From: Streptomyces griseochromogenes
GTDB lineage: Bacteria; Actinomycetota; Actinomycetes; Streptomycetales; Streptomycetaceae
NCBI RefSeq assembly: GCF_001542625.1
Contig: NZ_CP016279.1
Coordinates: 4,154,001-4,218,000, forward strand
Direction of reading: 5' to 3'
DNA: 64,000 nt
A model generated the notes under the pieces. That model was not told where the DNA came from. It worked only from the letters and a program-made list of their open reading frames with translations, and did not search any database. Position 1 is the stretch's first letter. Each line of letters opens with the position of its first letter. Below, piece by piece: positions 33,428 through 43,614 of the stretch. The translations under genes were made by a program, and so were the position numbers.

Positions 33428-35305
33428 ATGTCGAGCATCAGGATGCGTCTGCTGACTGTGCTGGTCGTCCTCAGTGGATTCCTGACGGTGGCGGGCGCCC
33501 CGCCCGCCACCGCCGCCACCCCTGCCGTCCCCTCCGGCTCCCTCTGGTTCGACGGCACCCCGCTCACGGTCCGCGACGGCCGCTTCCTCGACGGCCAGGG
33601 CCGCGAGGTCGTGCTGCGCGGCTACAACGTCTCCGGCGAGACCAAGCTGGAGGAGAACGGCGGCCTGCCCTTCGCCTCGGTCGCCGACGCCCGCACCTCG
33701 GCGACCGCGCTGCGCGCCCTCGGCGGCGGTGACGCGGTCCGCCTCCCGCTCTCCTGGGCGCACGCGGAACCCGTGCGCGGCCAGGTGGACACCGCCTACC
33801 TGGCCGCCGTCACCGAGCAGATGCGGGCGTTCCTGGACGCGGGCATCCGGGTCTACCCCGACTTCCACCAGGACCTCTACTCCCGCTACCTGTTCGACAC
33901 CGGAAGCTGGTACACGGGTGACGGTGCCCCCAAGTGGGCCGTGGACGCGGGAAATTACCCCAAGGAGTCCTGCGGCATCTGCCTGTTCTGGGGCCAGAAC
34001 ATCACCCAGAACGCGGCCGTGCGGAAGGCGCAGTACGACTTCTGGCACAACGCCTACGGCCTACAGGACGCCTTCCTCGCCATGGCCCGGACGACCATGG
34101 CCCACCTCCGGCAGCACCTGAGCGAGGAGGAGTTCGCGGGTGTCGTCGGCTTCGACCCGTACAACGAGCCGTACGCGGGCAGCTACGACGCCGGCCAGAC
34201 CTCCCGCACCTGGGAACGCGACCTGCTCTGGCCGTTCTACGTGAAGTTCCGCGCCCGCATGGACGCCGCCGGCTGGCAGGACAAGCCCGCCTTCGTCGAG
34301 CCCAACCTCTTCTGGAACGCGAACATATCCACCCAGAAGCAGGAGGGCGGACTGCTGGACGCGGGCACGCTCGGCCCGGACTACGTCTTCAACACCCACT
34401 TCTACGACCAGAAGGCCATCTCCGGCATCCTGATGTGGGGCAAGGCGGCCGACGGACAGTACGCCTCCGACTTCGCAGCCGTCCGCGATCGCGCCTCGGC
34501 GGCCGGTACCGCCGCCGTGGTCAGCGAGTTCGGCCATCCGCTGTCCGGCACGGTGTCCGACAAGGCGCCGACCGTCCTCAAGGCCATGTACCAGGCACTC
34601 GACTCCCGCGTGCCCGGCGCGAGTTGGTGGACGAACCCGGCTGCCTCCGGCCCGGTGCTGTCCGGCTCGCAATGGCAGTGGGACCTCTACAGCGGCCGCC
34701 ATCACGAGCCGATGAACGCCAACCCCGACAAGGTCGTCACCTCTGGCGACGCCTGGAACGGCGAGGATCTCTCCGCCGTGAAGCTCGGCGACTTCGGGAA
34801 CGTGACCCTGCGCCAGGACGCCCGGCTGCTCGACCGGATCTACCCGAGCGCTACCGCCGGCACCACCCTCGCCTTCACCTACGAGGACCGCTCCCGGGAC
34901 GGCTCGACCACCCTGACCTGGAACCCGGTGCCGAGTTCACTGCCGAACGTGGCACGTGTGGTGGGCTCGGGCCAGTACGGGCTGCTGGTATGGCGCTCGG
35001 GCGGCGGCACCGCACCCACCGAACTGCATCTGCCGGCCTCCTTCCCCGCCTCGGCGACCACCGTCGTCTCCGACCTGGGCACGGTGTACGCACCGCCCGC
35101 CTACACCGCCGCCACCCCGGTCGGCGTGGCCCCCGAGCCGGGCGGCAGCGGCAGCCGCCGGCTGCTGCTCACCGACACCGACACCGACACCGGCTCCAGC
35201 GCCCCGCACTATGCGCTGGTGACCAACGGGGCGACGGCGCCCTCGGCGGACCTGCTGAACGCGGCCAGGTCCGAGCTGGCCGCGTGGACGGCGGCGCACT
35301 TCTGA
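33428..35305 (+). CDS. Secreted GH5 family glycosidase (endoglycoceramidase-like)
   Basis: 625 aa from ATG 33428. A signal peptide (MRLLTVLVVLSGFLTVAGA, cleavage near ATAA) is followed by a GH5 TIM barrel: VLRGYNVSGETK, RLPLSWAHAEP, YPDFHQDLYSR, the acid/base Glu in GFDPYNEPYAG, and the nucleophile Glu in AVVSEFGHPLSG. The arrangement, including the WxxNxFW-like middle part and a C-terminal beta-sandwich domain (about 470-625), resembles endoglycoceramidases and related glucosylceramide- or steryl-glucoside-cleaving enzymes; the exact glycolipid is unknown. Secreted, with a dedicated operator-like element upstream. Convergent with the beta-propeller gene. Confidence 0.85.
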   Translation: MSSIRMRLLTVLVVLSGFLTVAGAPPATAATPAVPSGSLWFDGTPLTVRDGRFLDGQGREVVLRGYNVSGETKLEENGGLPFASVADARTSATALRALGGGDAVRLPLSWAHAEPVRGQVDTAYLAAVTEQMRAFLDAGIRVYPDFHQDLYSRYLFDTGSWYTGDGAPKWAVDAGNYPKESCGICLFWGQNITQNAAVRKAQYDFWHNAYGLQDAFLAMARTTMAHLRQHLSEEEFAGVVGFDPYNEPYAGSYDAGQTSRTWERDLLWPFYVKFRARMDAAGWQDKPAFVEPNLFWNANISTQKQEGGLLDAGTLGPDYVFNTHFYDQKAISGILMWGKAADGQYASDFAAVRDRASAAGTAAVVSEFGHPLSGTVSDKAPTVLKAMYQALDSRVPGASWWTNPAASGPVLSGSQWQWDLYSGRHHEPMNANPDKVVTSGDAWNGEDLSAVKLGDFGNVTLRQDARLLDRIYPSATAGTTLAFTYEDRSRDGSTTLTWNPVPSSLPNVARVVGSGQYGLLVWRSGGGTAPTELHLPASFPASATTVVSDLGTVYAPPAYTAATPVGVAPEPGGSGSRRLLLTDTDTDTGSSAPHYALVTNGATAPSADLLNAARSELAAWTAAHF

Positions 35306-35311
35306 CAGCGG

Positions 35312-35351
35312 CACGGCCTCCGGAGTGAGTGGGGGCACCCCGGAGGCCGTG
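35312..35351. terminator. 12-bp hairpin between convergent GH5 and beta-propeller genes
   Basis: CACGGCCTCCGG (35312-35323) pairs perfectly with CCGGAGGCCGTG (35340-35351) around a 16-base loop, serving both convergent genes (ends at 35305 and 35376). Confidence 0.75.
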
Positions 35352-35375
35352 GTCCGCGTGGCCCGCTCGGACCGC

Positions 35376-36626
35376 TCAACCGCCGCTCGGGCCCGTCCAG
35401 TCGGCCTGGACATGCCCCAGCCGGACGCGCTGCGGATGGTCGCCGACCGGGATCGACGTCACCTTGCGGCCCGTGGCGAAGTCGATCGCCGTGACCTGGT
35501 CGGCGCCGCTCTCGGAGACGACGCAGTCCTTGCCGTCGCCGCTGACCGTGGCCCAGTACGGCTTGGACGCGGTGATCAGCGGGCCCTCCTGGAGGGTGGC
35601 CCGGTCGACCACGGTGGCGTAGTCGTCCATGGTGCCCGCGACGCACAGCTTGGTGCCCCCGGGATTCATCGAGATACCGTGGTGGCGCGAGTCGTTGACC
35701 CAGGTGGTGCGGTCCTCGCTGGTCGCCGGGTTCTTCGGCAGCGTCTTCATCCGGGTGATCTTGTCGGCGGCCACGTCGTACTCCAGGAAGCCGTTGAAGA
35801 ACGACACCTGGAAGTACAGCTTCGACTCGTCGGGGGAGAAGACGGCGGGCCGCACCGCGTCGGAGAAGTCCTTCAGTCCGAACGCGTCCAGGCGCTGACG
35901 CATATCGATGACCTTGACCTGCTTGTACGTGGTCGCGTCCACGACCGTGATGTGCCGGTCGCCCTTCGTCCAGTCCCAGGCCGGGTCGTCCAGGGCGGTG
36001 TTGACGTCACCGATGGACATGTTCCAGATGTACTTGCCGTCCTTGGTGAAGATGTTCTCGTGCGGCTTGTCGCCGGTGGCGAACGACCCCAGCTGCTTGC
36101 CGGTGTCGATGTCCAGCACCTGCACGGTGTTCGCGGTCGAGGCGGAGACGGCGACCCGGGTGCCGTCGGGCGAGACGGCCATGTGGTCCGCGCGGTAACC
36201 GGCCACCGGGAAACGCCAGTTGATCTTCCCGGACGCCAGGTCGATCGAGACGACGTCCGCGAAGCTCGGGCGGGAGACCACGACCGACCTGCCGTCCGGG
36301 GTGGAGTACATGTCGTCGGCGAACTGGTCGTGTCCCTCGCCGACGCTGTTGCGGATCGCCATGAAGTAGATCCACTTGATGGGGTCCGCGTTGATCTCCG
36401 CCATCCGCTGGTCCTTGTCCGGGATGACGTTGATCCGGCCGACCTTCGCGAAGTCGCCGGAGGACTTGATGACATCGGCGGTGCCGTCCCAGTTGTTGCC
36501 CACGAACAGCACCTCGCGCAGATCCGGGGCACCGGATGCGGCGGAGGCGACGGTCGCGGGGCCTGCGACGGTCAGGACGAGGGCGGCGGCCACGGAGCAA
36601 AGGTGCCTGGTTCTGGAGGCAGGCAT
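35376..36626 (-). CDS. Secreted YVTN-type beta-propeller protein
   Basis: 416 aa, ATG 36626 after AGGAAAGAG. Signal peptide (LCSVAAALVLTVAGPATVA, cleavage near ASAAS). The rest is a seven-blade-like beta-propeller: blades DGRSVVVSRPSFADVVSID, ADHMAVSPDGTRVAVSA with NTVQVLDIDTGKQLGSF, and GKDCVVSESGADQVTAIDFATG. Propellers of this type bind other proteins or carry catalytic sites; none is evident. It shares a divergent promoter with the TetR regulator and an operator-like element with the secreted GH5 enzyme, so it may take part in the same extracellular process. Convergent with the GH5 gene. Confidence 0.83.
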   Translation of the reverse strand: MPASRTRHLCSVAAALVLTVAGPATVASAASGAPDLREVLFVGNNWDGTADVIKSSGDFAKVGRINVIPDKDQRMAEINADPIKWIYFMAIRNSVGEGHDQFADDMYSTPDGRSVVVSRPSFADVVSIDLASGKINWRFPVAGYRADHMAVSPDGTRVAVSASTANTVQVLDIDTGKQLGSFATGDKPHENIFTKDGKYIWNMSIGDVNTALDDPAWDWTKGDRHITVVDATTYKQVKVIDMRQRLDAFGLKDFSDAVRPAVFSPDESKLYFQVSFFNGFLEYDVAADKITRMKTLPKNPATSEDRTTWVNDSRHHGISMNPGGTKLCVAGTMDDYATVVDRATLQEGPLITASKPYWATVSGDGKDCVVSESGADQVTAIDFATGRKVTSIPVGDHPQRVRLGHVQADWTGPSGG

Positions 36627-36665
36627 GAGTGCTCTCTTTCCTCGGGAAATCTGAACACGGGCGCA

Positions 36666-36692
36666 TTCACAGTGAACTTACTGAAAAGTAAG
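36666..36692. promoter_or_regulatory. Probable TetR operator in the divergent region
   Basis: Two adjoining dyads: TTCAC A GTGAA (36666-36676), perfect, and CTTACT GAAA AGTAAG (36677-36692), perfect 6-bp. It lies between the divergent beta-propeller (start 36626) and TetR (start 36765) genes. The second dyad recurs in altered form upstream of the GH5 gene. Confidence 0.7.
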
Positions 36693-36764
36693 GAGGGGGT
36701 GGCCTTCTCGACAAGATGTGTGCACGACAAGATTGGGCCACCGGTGGGTGACGGAGGGGGAAGC

Positions 36765-37427
36765 GTGACGGGCAGGCTGAAGGCGCCGACGGGCCGCTAC
36801 GGCGGCCGGACCGCCGAAGAACGGAAGGCCGAGCGGCGCCGCCGGTTCCTGGATGCCGCGCTGCGGCTGTTCGGCGACAGCCCCGGCTTCCGCGCGGCGA
36901 CGGTTGCCGCACTCAGCCAGGCCGCGGGCCTGTCCACCCGCCAGTTCTACGAGGAGTTCCGCACCCTGGAGGACGTGCTCGCCGCGCTGCACCTGGAGGT
37001 CAACGGCTGGGCGGAACAGGCGGTGCTGGACGCGCTCGCGCGGGCCGAGGGGCTGCCGCTGGCCGAGCGGGCCTCCGTGCTGTTCCACGCCTACGCCCGC
37101 GGCGTCACCTGCGACCCGCGCCGTATCCGCATTGCCTTCGTCGAGATCATCGGCGTCAGCCCGCGTCTGGAGGAGCAGCGGCTGGCCCGCCGGGCCCGGT
37201 GGGTCGACCTGATCCGCGCCGAGGCCGACGCGGCCGTCGCCCGGGGCGAGGCGGCACCGCGCGACTACCGCCTCGCGGCCACGGCCTTCATCGGAAGTGT
37301 CAACGGTCTGTTGCACGACTGGAGCGCGGGGTGGGTGGACGCGAGCCTGGACGAGGTCGTCGACGAGCTCGTCCGCCAACTGCTCGGCATCCTGCGGCCG
37401 GAAGGCTGGCGTCCCGAGGCCGGCTGA
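36765..37427 (+). CDS. TetR-family transcriptional regulator
   Basis: 220 aa from GTG 36765 after GGAGGGGG. N-terminal helix-turn-helix: RRRFLDAALRLFGDSPGFRA, then ATVAALSQAAGLSTRQFYEEF, the TetR signature ending in Phe-Tyr-Glu. The C-terminal ligand domain (about residues 75-220) is hydrophobic with no recognised ligand class. It is divergent from the beta-propeller gene, and a double dyad lies 70-100 bases upstream. It is the best candidate to repress itself, the propeller and, via the similar site at 33366-33386, the GH5 glycosidase. Confidence 0.87.
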   Translation: MTGRLKAPTGRYGGRTAEERKAERRRRFLDAALRLFGDSPGFRAATVAALSQAAGLSTRQFYEEFRTLEDVLAALHLEVNGWAEQAVLDALARAEGLPLAERASVLFHAYARGVTCDPRRIRIAFVEIIGVSPRLEEQRLARRARWVDLIRAEADAAVARGEAAPRDYRLAATAFIGSVNGLLHDWSAGWVDASLDEVVDELVRQLLGILRPEGWRPEAG

Positions 37428-37559
37428 TCAGGTCGGGCCGGGGTGCCACGGGCCACCGACCGTGTGCCCGCGGGGCCGGTGCCGTTCGGCGCGCGCGATC
37501 GGCCCGGAGCTGGTCTGCTGGATCGAGGGGCCCGTCGTACCCGTTCTCCGGAGAAGCGC

Positions 37560-38585
37560 ATGAGTACGTATCGAGTCGCGCAGGTGACCGCCCCGAACGG
37601 CACGTTCGAGCTGGTCGAGCGAGAGGTGCCGCAGCCCGGTCCCGGCCAGGCGAGGATCGCCGTGGAGGCCTGCGGGGTCTGCCACAGCGACTCCCTCTTC
37701 GTGAGCGGCGCACTACCGGGCGTGTCGTTCCCCGACGTGCCCGGGCACGAGATCGCCGGGCACATCGAGGAACTCGGCCAGGGTGTGCTGGAACGGGGCT
37801 GGAAGGTCGGCGACCGCGTGGCCGTCGGTTGGTTCGGCGGCAGCTGTGGTCATTGCAGGCCCTGCCGGCAGGGCGACTTCATCGTCTGCCCGAACCTGAA
37901 GGTCCCGGGATGGGCGTACGACGGAGGCTTCGGTGAGAAGGTGATCGCGCCCGCCGACGCCCTGGCCCGGATCCCCGACAGCCTGGCGGCGGCCGACGCG
38001 GGACCCATGGCCTGCGCGGGCGTGACCACCTACAACGGGCTGCGGCGCAGCTCCGCCCGGCCCGGAGACGTCGTTGCGGTACTCGGCCTCGGCGGACTCG
38101 GGCACCTCGGGGTGCGGTACGCGGTCGCGATGGGCTTCGAGACCGTGGCGATCGCCCGTGGCCCGGAGAAGGCCGACTTCGCCAAGCAACTGGGTGCCCA
38201 CCACTACATCGACAGCACCTCCGGCACCCCGGTCGCCGAGGCGCTGCAGTCCCTCGGCGGCGCCAAGGCCGTCCTGGCCACCGCGGGGAACTCCGAGGCC
38301 ATCACGGCCACGGTGGACGGCCTGACCCCCCGCGGCGAGCTGGTGGTCATCGGAGCGGACTTCGCGCCGATGGGCATCAGTCCGGCTCAGCTGCTCATGG
38401 CCGGCCGCGTCGTGCGCGGCCACCCGTCCGGGACCGCGCAGGACGTGGAGGACACCATGGGGTTCAGCGTCCTGCACAACATCCGCCCGATAACCGAGCA
38501 CGTACCGCTGGAGCGCGCGGGCGAGGCCTACGAGAAGATGCTCGCCGGAAAGGCCCGCTTCCGGATGGTGCTCACCAGCGGCTGA
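37560..38585 (+). CDS. Zinc-dependent alcohol dehydrogenase (AdhC/cinnamyl type)
   Basis: 341 aa from ATG 37560 after GGAGAAGCGC. Catalytic zinc ligands Cys in EACGVCHSDS and His-Glu in PGHEIAG; structural zinc four-Cys loop CGHCRPCRQGDFIVC; Rossmann motif VVAVLGLGGLGHLGVRY. The pattern is that of NADP-dependent medium-chain dehydrogenases reducing aldehydes. The substrate is unknown. It stands 132 bases after the TetR gene on the same strand. No relation to the neighbouring regulon can be shown. Confidence 0.87.
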   Translation: MSTYRVAQVTAPNGTFELVEREVPQPGPGQARIAVEACGVCHSDSLFVSGALPGVSFPDVPGHEIAGHIEELGQGVLERGWKVGDRVAVGWFGGSCGHCRPCRQGDFIVCPNLKVPGWAYDGGFGEKVIAPADALARIPDSLAAADAGPMACAGVTTYNGLRRSSARPGDVVAVLGLGGLGHLGVRYAVAMGFETVAIARGPEKADFAKQLGAHHYIDSTSGTPVAEALQSLGGAKAVLATAGNSEAITATVDGLTPRGELVVIGADFAPMGISPAQLLMAGRVVRGHPSGTAQDVEDTMGFSVLHNIRPITEHVPLERAGEAYEKMLAGKARFRMVLTSG

Positions 38586-38784
38586 GGCGTCAGCCACCCA
38601 GCCCGTTCACGCGTCCGGCACCGGTGCCACCCCGTCCTCCGCCCGGATCGGCACGGAGGCGGCGAGCAGCGGCTACGGCGCCGCCCCGGCCGGCAGGTAC
38701 AGCGGTGTGAGCGCCGCGAGCACCGGCCTGAACGTCGTCGACATCGCCTGCACCGGCACTGGCTGAGATCCTGAGACCCTGCCG

Positions 38785-39119
38785 TTAGGCGCTGGCGGAC
38801 AGCACCAGCAGGCCCGTCGCCGCCAGCGCCGCGCAGCCCAGCAGGAAGCAGGCCACGAGCCGCTGCCGCAGCGCCCGGTATCTGGTCTCGTACCCCTCCC
38901 GCAGCTCCTCGGCCCGCTCGGCGGTGCGCCGCCACGACGTGCGGGCCAGCGCCAGGTACTCCGCCTCGAACTGCCGCTCGAGATCGTCCCGTTGGGTCTC
39001 GGTGAGCCAGCCGAGGCGGGCGGCCGCGCGGGCCGCCGCCGTGCGGCCCTCCTCCCGCGCGGCGGCCAGCAGCAGATGGCCCTCGATCTCCTGGACCAGC
39101 GTCCGCTCGTCCCCGCTGC

Positions 39120-39123
<4 letters not shown>
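38785..39123 (-). CDS. Small helical membrane protein coupled to the second ctaD
   Basis: 112 aa, ATG 39123 overlapping the ctaD stop in ATGA. The N-terminal two thirds are charged, long-helix sequence ([36 protein letters not shown]), probably a cytoplasmic coiled coil. The C-terminal end has one transmembrane helix ([20 protein letters not shown]). It is not a recognised CtaF or CtaE. The translational coupling suggests a specific partner of this oxidase subunit, for assembly or stability. Function unknown. Confidence 0.75.
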
Positions 39124-40745
<1,622 letters not shown>

Positions 40746-40851
40746 GCCCCGCCTGTGTCCGCGCCCGGCCCGTGGGTCACACTCGGACGGCGCGAGGAAC
40801 ATCACGGAAGAAGGGTGTGACGATCCGCGGGGTGCCGGACACGAACCGAAC

Positions 40852-41415
40852 ATGAGCAACGACGAGATCTTCGCCGCTGCCTATCGCGAGCACTACTGGG
40901 CGGTCAGCCGTTATGTCGCCAGGCGACTTCAGGGGCGGGCCGACGAGGTGGAGGAAGTGGTGGCGGAGGTGTTCACGGTGGCCTGGCGCCGCCGTGCCGA
41001 CCTGCCCGCGTCGCCGCTGCCCTGGCTGTACGGCGTGGCACGCAACTGCCTGGCGAACGCGGTACGCGGCTATGGACGCCGGCGCCGACTGGTGGACCGG
41101 ATGGGCAACGACCAGGCCGCGCACGGCCGGCACATCGTGGACAGCCCCGACGCGGAGGCCCCCGGTGCCTGGGTGCACGACGCGCTCGCCCGGCTGTCCC
41201 CGGCGGACCAGGAGGTGCTGCGCCTCGCGGCGTGGGAGGAACTGGGCGCCGACGAGATCGCCGTCGCCCTCGGCTGCGGCAGTCGGGCCGCGGCGATGCG
41301 CCTGCACCGGGCGCGCAGCCGCCTCAGATCCGAGATCGACCGGATACGGCCCGCTGTGGCCGCCGCGCCCGCCTCCGCCGACGCGACCCCCTGCGAGGAC
41401 GACCGACATGGCTGA
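40852..41415 (+). CDS. ECF-type RNA polymerase sigma factor
   Basis: 187 aa, ATG 40852. Region 2: [36 protein letters not shown], with the -10-binding part; region 4: [40 protein letters not shown], binding the -35 box. Between the two is a short linker. It overlaps the next gene by 8 bases, which encodes a membrane protein of the type that often regulates such sigmas. It is divergent from the orphan ctaD with about 106 bases between, so the two may share regulation. Confidence 0.9.
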   Translation: MSNDEIFAAAYREHYWAVSRYVARRLQGRADEVEEVVAEVFTVAWRRRADLPASPLPWLYGVARNCLANAVRGYGRRRRLVDRMGNDQAAHGRHIVDSPDAEAPGAWVHDALARLSPADQEVLRLAAWEELGADEIAVALGCGSRAAAMRLHRARSRLRSEIDRIRPAVAAAPASADATPCEDDRHG

Positions 41416-42430
41416 CGAACTCGAACTGCTCCGCGGCGCCAACCCGGTGCCGGTCGACGGCCCCCACTTCGGCGAGGGACCACTGGACCACCGTGCCGAG
41501 CGGCGGCTCGAACGGCTGCTGCACGAGGACCGCCGACGGCGCCGCATCCGGCTCGTTCCGCCGCTGCGCGGCAGTACCCCGCGTGCCCGGCTGCTCTGGG
41601 GCCTCGCCGCCACCGCCGTCGTCCTCGTGATCGCCCTCGACGCGGTGCTGGGCGGTGCGAGCACCCCGCGGGCCGTCGCCGCGCCGCGACCGCTGGCCGT
41701 CCACGTCCCCTCCGTGCCCGTGCCGCTGACCGAGATGGTCGCCCTTGCCGACGCTGCCGCGTCGGGCGGGTCACCGGGCCTGCGCAAGGGCACGCACGTG
41801 CAGTCATGGAGCCTCAGCCTGGGCGACGACGTGCCCCCCGTCACGCTTCCCGAGGAGCGGGTGGTGCGCTGGAGGGCGGACGCCACCCACACCGAACTGG
41901 TCGTGGCCACCGACCCGCGCAGGCCCGGCCGTCCGGTCCTCACCGACGAGGGCGACGCCCCGCACCTGGTGGCGGACGGCCATGTGATCAGCCGGACCAC
42001 ATACCCGCCGATGTGGAGCGACGCCCCGCCCGAGGCAACCCCGCCGCACACCGCGGCGGCCCTGAGCGCCTACCTCACCGAGATCGCCCGTCCCCAGACC
42101 GACCGCGGCACGGCGCCGCTGAGCACCCCGGAACTCTTCGACGCCGTCGCGGAACTGCTCGACCACTGGACCCTCGGCGCCCACGAGTCGGCCGCCCTCG
42201 TCCGGCTGTTCGCCGAGGCCGAGGGGCTGCGGCCGGCCGGCGAGGTGACCGACCGCCTCGGCCGCCCCGGCAGGGCCTACGTGTACGACAGCGGCGGTGT
42301 CCGGCGCATGCTGATCCTGGAACCGCGCACCGGTGCCGTCCTCGGCATGGAGGACACCTCCACCAAGGACGACCCCGCATACGGACTGAAGGCCGGCGAC
42401 GTCATGGGCTACAGCGCCTGGATGCGCTGA
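41408..42430 (+). CDS. CU044_5270-family membrane protein, likely anti-sigma partner
   Basis: 340 aa, ATG 41408 inside the end of the sigma gene. The N-terminal cytoplasmic part (about 1-60: RRLERLLHEDRRRRRIRL) is charged, followed by one transmembrane helix (LLWGLAATAVVLVIALDAVL, about residues 60-80) and a large extracytoplasmic domain of about 250 residues. Genes of this layout are routinely found behind ECF sigmas in Streptomyces, and the N terminus lacks a zinc-anti-sigma HxxxCxxC motif, so sigma control would work by another route. Its TGA abuts the folD stop on the other strand, sharing TGATCA. Confidence 0.75.
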   Translation: MADELELLRGANPVPVDGPHFGEGPLDHRAERRLERLLHEDRRRRRIRLVPPLRGSTPRARLLWGLAATAVVLVIALDAVLGGASTPRAVAAPRPLAVHVPSVPVPLTEMVALADAAASGGSPGLRKGTHVQSWSLSLGDDVPPVTLPEERVVRWRADATHTELVVATDPRRPGRPVLTDEGDAPHLVADGHVISRTTYPPMWSDAPPEATPPHTAAALSAYLTEIARPQTDRGTAPLSTPELFDAVAELLDHWTLGAHESAALVRLFAEAEGLRPAGEVTDRLGRPGRAYVYDSGGVRRMLILEPRTGAVLGMEDTSTKDDPAYGLKAGDVMGYSAWMR

Positions 42431-43279
42431 TCACACTCCGAGCTGCCGGGCGGCGGCGGTCACGGTCTGCTCCAGCAGCGTGGCGATCGTCATCGGGCCG
42501 ACACCGCCCGGCACCGGAGTGATCAGGGAGGCCCGCTCCACGGCCGAGTCGAAGTCGACGTCGCCGATGTTGCCGGGGTTGTAGCCCGCGTCGACGACGA
42601 CCGCGCCCGGCTTGATGTCCTGCCCCCGGATCAGCTTCGGCCGCCCGACGGCGGCGACCACGATGTCGGCCTCCCGGACCGCGGCGGACAGGTCCTGGGT
42701 GCGGGAGTGACAGTACGTCACGGTCGCGTCCCGGGCGAGGAGCAGCATGCCCACCGGCTTGCCGAGGATCGCGCTGCGGCCCACCACCACGGCCCGCTTC
42801 CCGGCCGGGTCGACGTCGTACTCGTCCAGCAGCCGCAGGATGCCGCCGGGCGTGCAGGACACGAACCCCGGCAGGCCGAAGCTCATCGTGGCGAAGGAGG
42901 CGAAGGTGACACCGTCGACGTCCTTCTCCGGCGCGATCGCCTCGAACGCGGCCCGCTCGTCCACGTGATCGCCGACCGGGTGCTGGAGCAGGATGCCGTG
43001 CACGGCCGGGTCGGCCGACAACTCCCGCAGGGTGCCGACGAGTTCGGCGGTGGTCGTGGCGGCGGGCAGCGCCACGTGACGGGATTCGATGCCGGCCTTG
43101 CGGCAGCGGTTCTGCTTCATGCGGACGTAGGTGACCGACGCCGGGTCCTCGCCGACCAGCACCGTGGCCAGACAGGGCGCGCTGCCCGTCCGCTCGGTGA
43201 GATCGGCGGCCCTCTTCGCGGTCTCCTCGACGACGCGGCGGGCGAGTGCGGTGCCGTCCATGAGGCGGGCCTGAGTCAT
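42431..43279 (-). CDS. folD: Bifunctional methylenetetrahydrofolate dehydrogenase/cyclohydrolase
   Basis: 282 aa, ATG 43279 preceded by AGGAG. Signature YVRMKQNRC with the catalytic Tyr and Lys, then GILLQHPVGDHVDERAAFE, the NADP loop VVVGRSAILGKPVGMLL, and PGGVGPMT near the end. FolD interconverts 5,10-methylene- and 10-formyl-tetrahydrofolate for purine and formyl-Met synthesis. A ZTP riboswitch (43301-43382) lies directly upstream. The protein is full length. It may be a second copy in the genome, which is common in Streptomyces; this cannot be told here. Confidence 0.94.
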   Translation of the reverse strand: MTQARLMDGTALARRVVEETAKRAADLTERTGSAPCLATVLVGEDPASVTYVRMKQNRCRKAGIESRHVALPAATTTAELVGTLRELSADPAVHGILLQHPVGDHVDERAAFEAIAPEKDVDGVTFASFATMSFGLPGFVSCTPGGILRLLDEYDVDPAGKRAVVVGRSAILGKPVGMLLLARDATVTYCHSRTQDLSAAVREADIVVAAVGRPKLIRGQDIKPGAVVVDAGYNPGNIGDVDFDSAVERASLITPVPGGVGPMTIATLLEQTVTAAARQLGV

Positions 43280-43300
43280 GTGCGCTCCTGAGCTGGTTGA

Positions 43301-43382
43301 CCTTCATCGCCCAGGCGCGCGGCATCGACCTCGGGCCGCTCCCCGGTGGTACTCCACCTCAGCGCCAGTCACGGCCCGCGTA
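43301..43382 (-). ncRNA. ZTP (pfl) riboswitch upstream of folD
   Basis: On the minus strand the RNA reads CGGGCCGUGACUGGCG, then a GUGG/CCAC hairpin, then ACCACCGGGGAGCGGCCCG, and later GCGCCUGGGCGAUG. These are the conserved GUGACUGGCG, CCACCGGGGAGCG and CCUGGGC blocks of the pfl motif in order, and CGGGCC pairs with GGCCCG to close the first stem. The aptamer ends about 22 bases before the folD ATG and 12 bases before its RBS (43285-43289); no terminator stem is evident, so control is probably translational. ZTP/ZMP signals folate shortage and raises folD expression. Confidence 0.92.
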
Positions 43383-43614
43383 CAGCCTAACCGAGACGGC
43401 GCGACCCGAACGAAACCCCGGGGCGGGACGCCACAGAGGCGGTAGGTCCTCTCGCCACGGTCCGCCCCGGAGGAGTCATGCGACGGCGACCGACCGTAGC
43501 GTCGGGCCGGGGAGACGAGGGGAGACGTGTGATGACCCGTGAGGGTGGTTTACAGATCCCGTTTCGTGTGAAGGAGCTGGCCCCAAGTCGCTTGTAGGTC
43601 AAGTGTGTTGTGCG

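Noticed and set aside
42425..42436. TGATCA palindrome at the folD/CU044_5270 junction as a regulatory site
   Set aside because: It is just two opposed stop codons (TGA and TCA) that abut.
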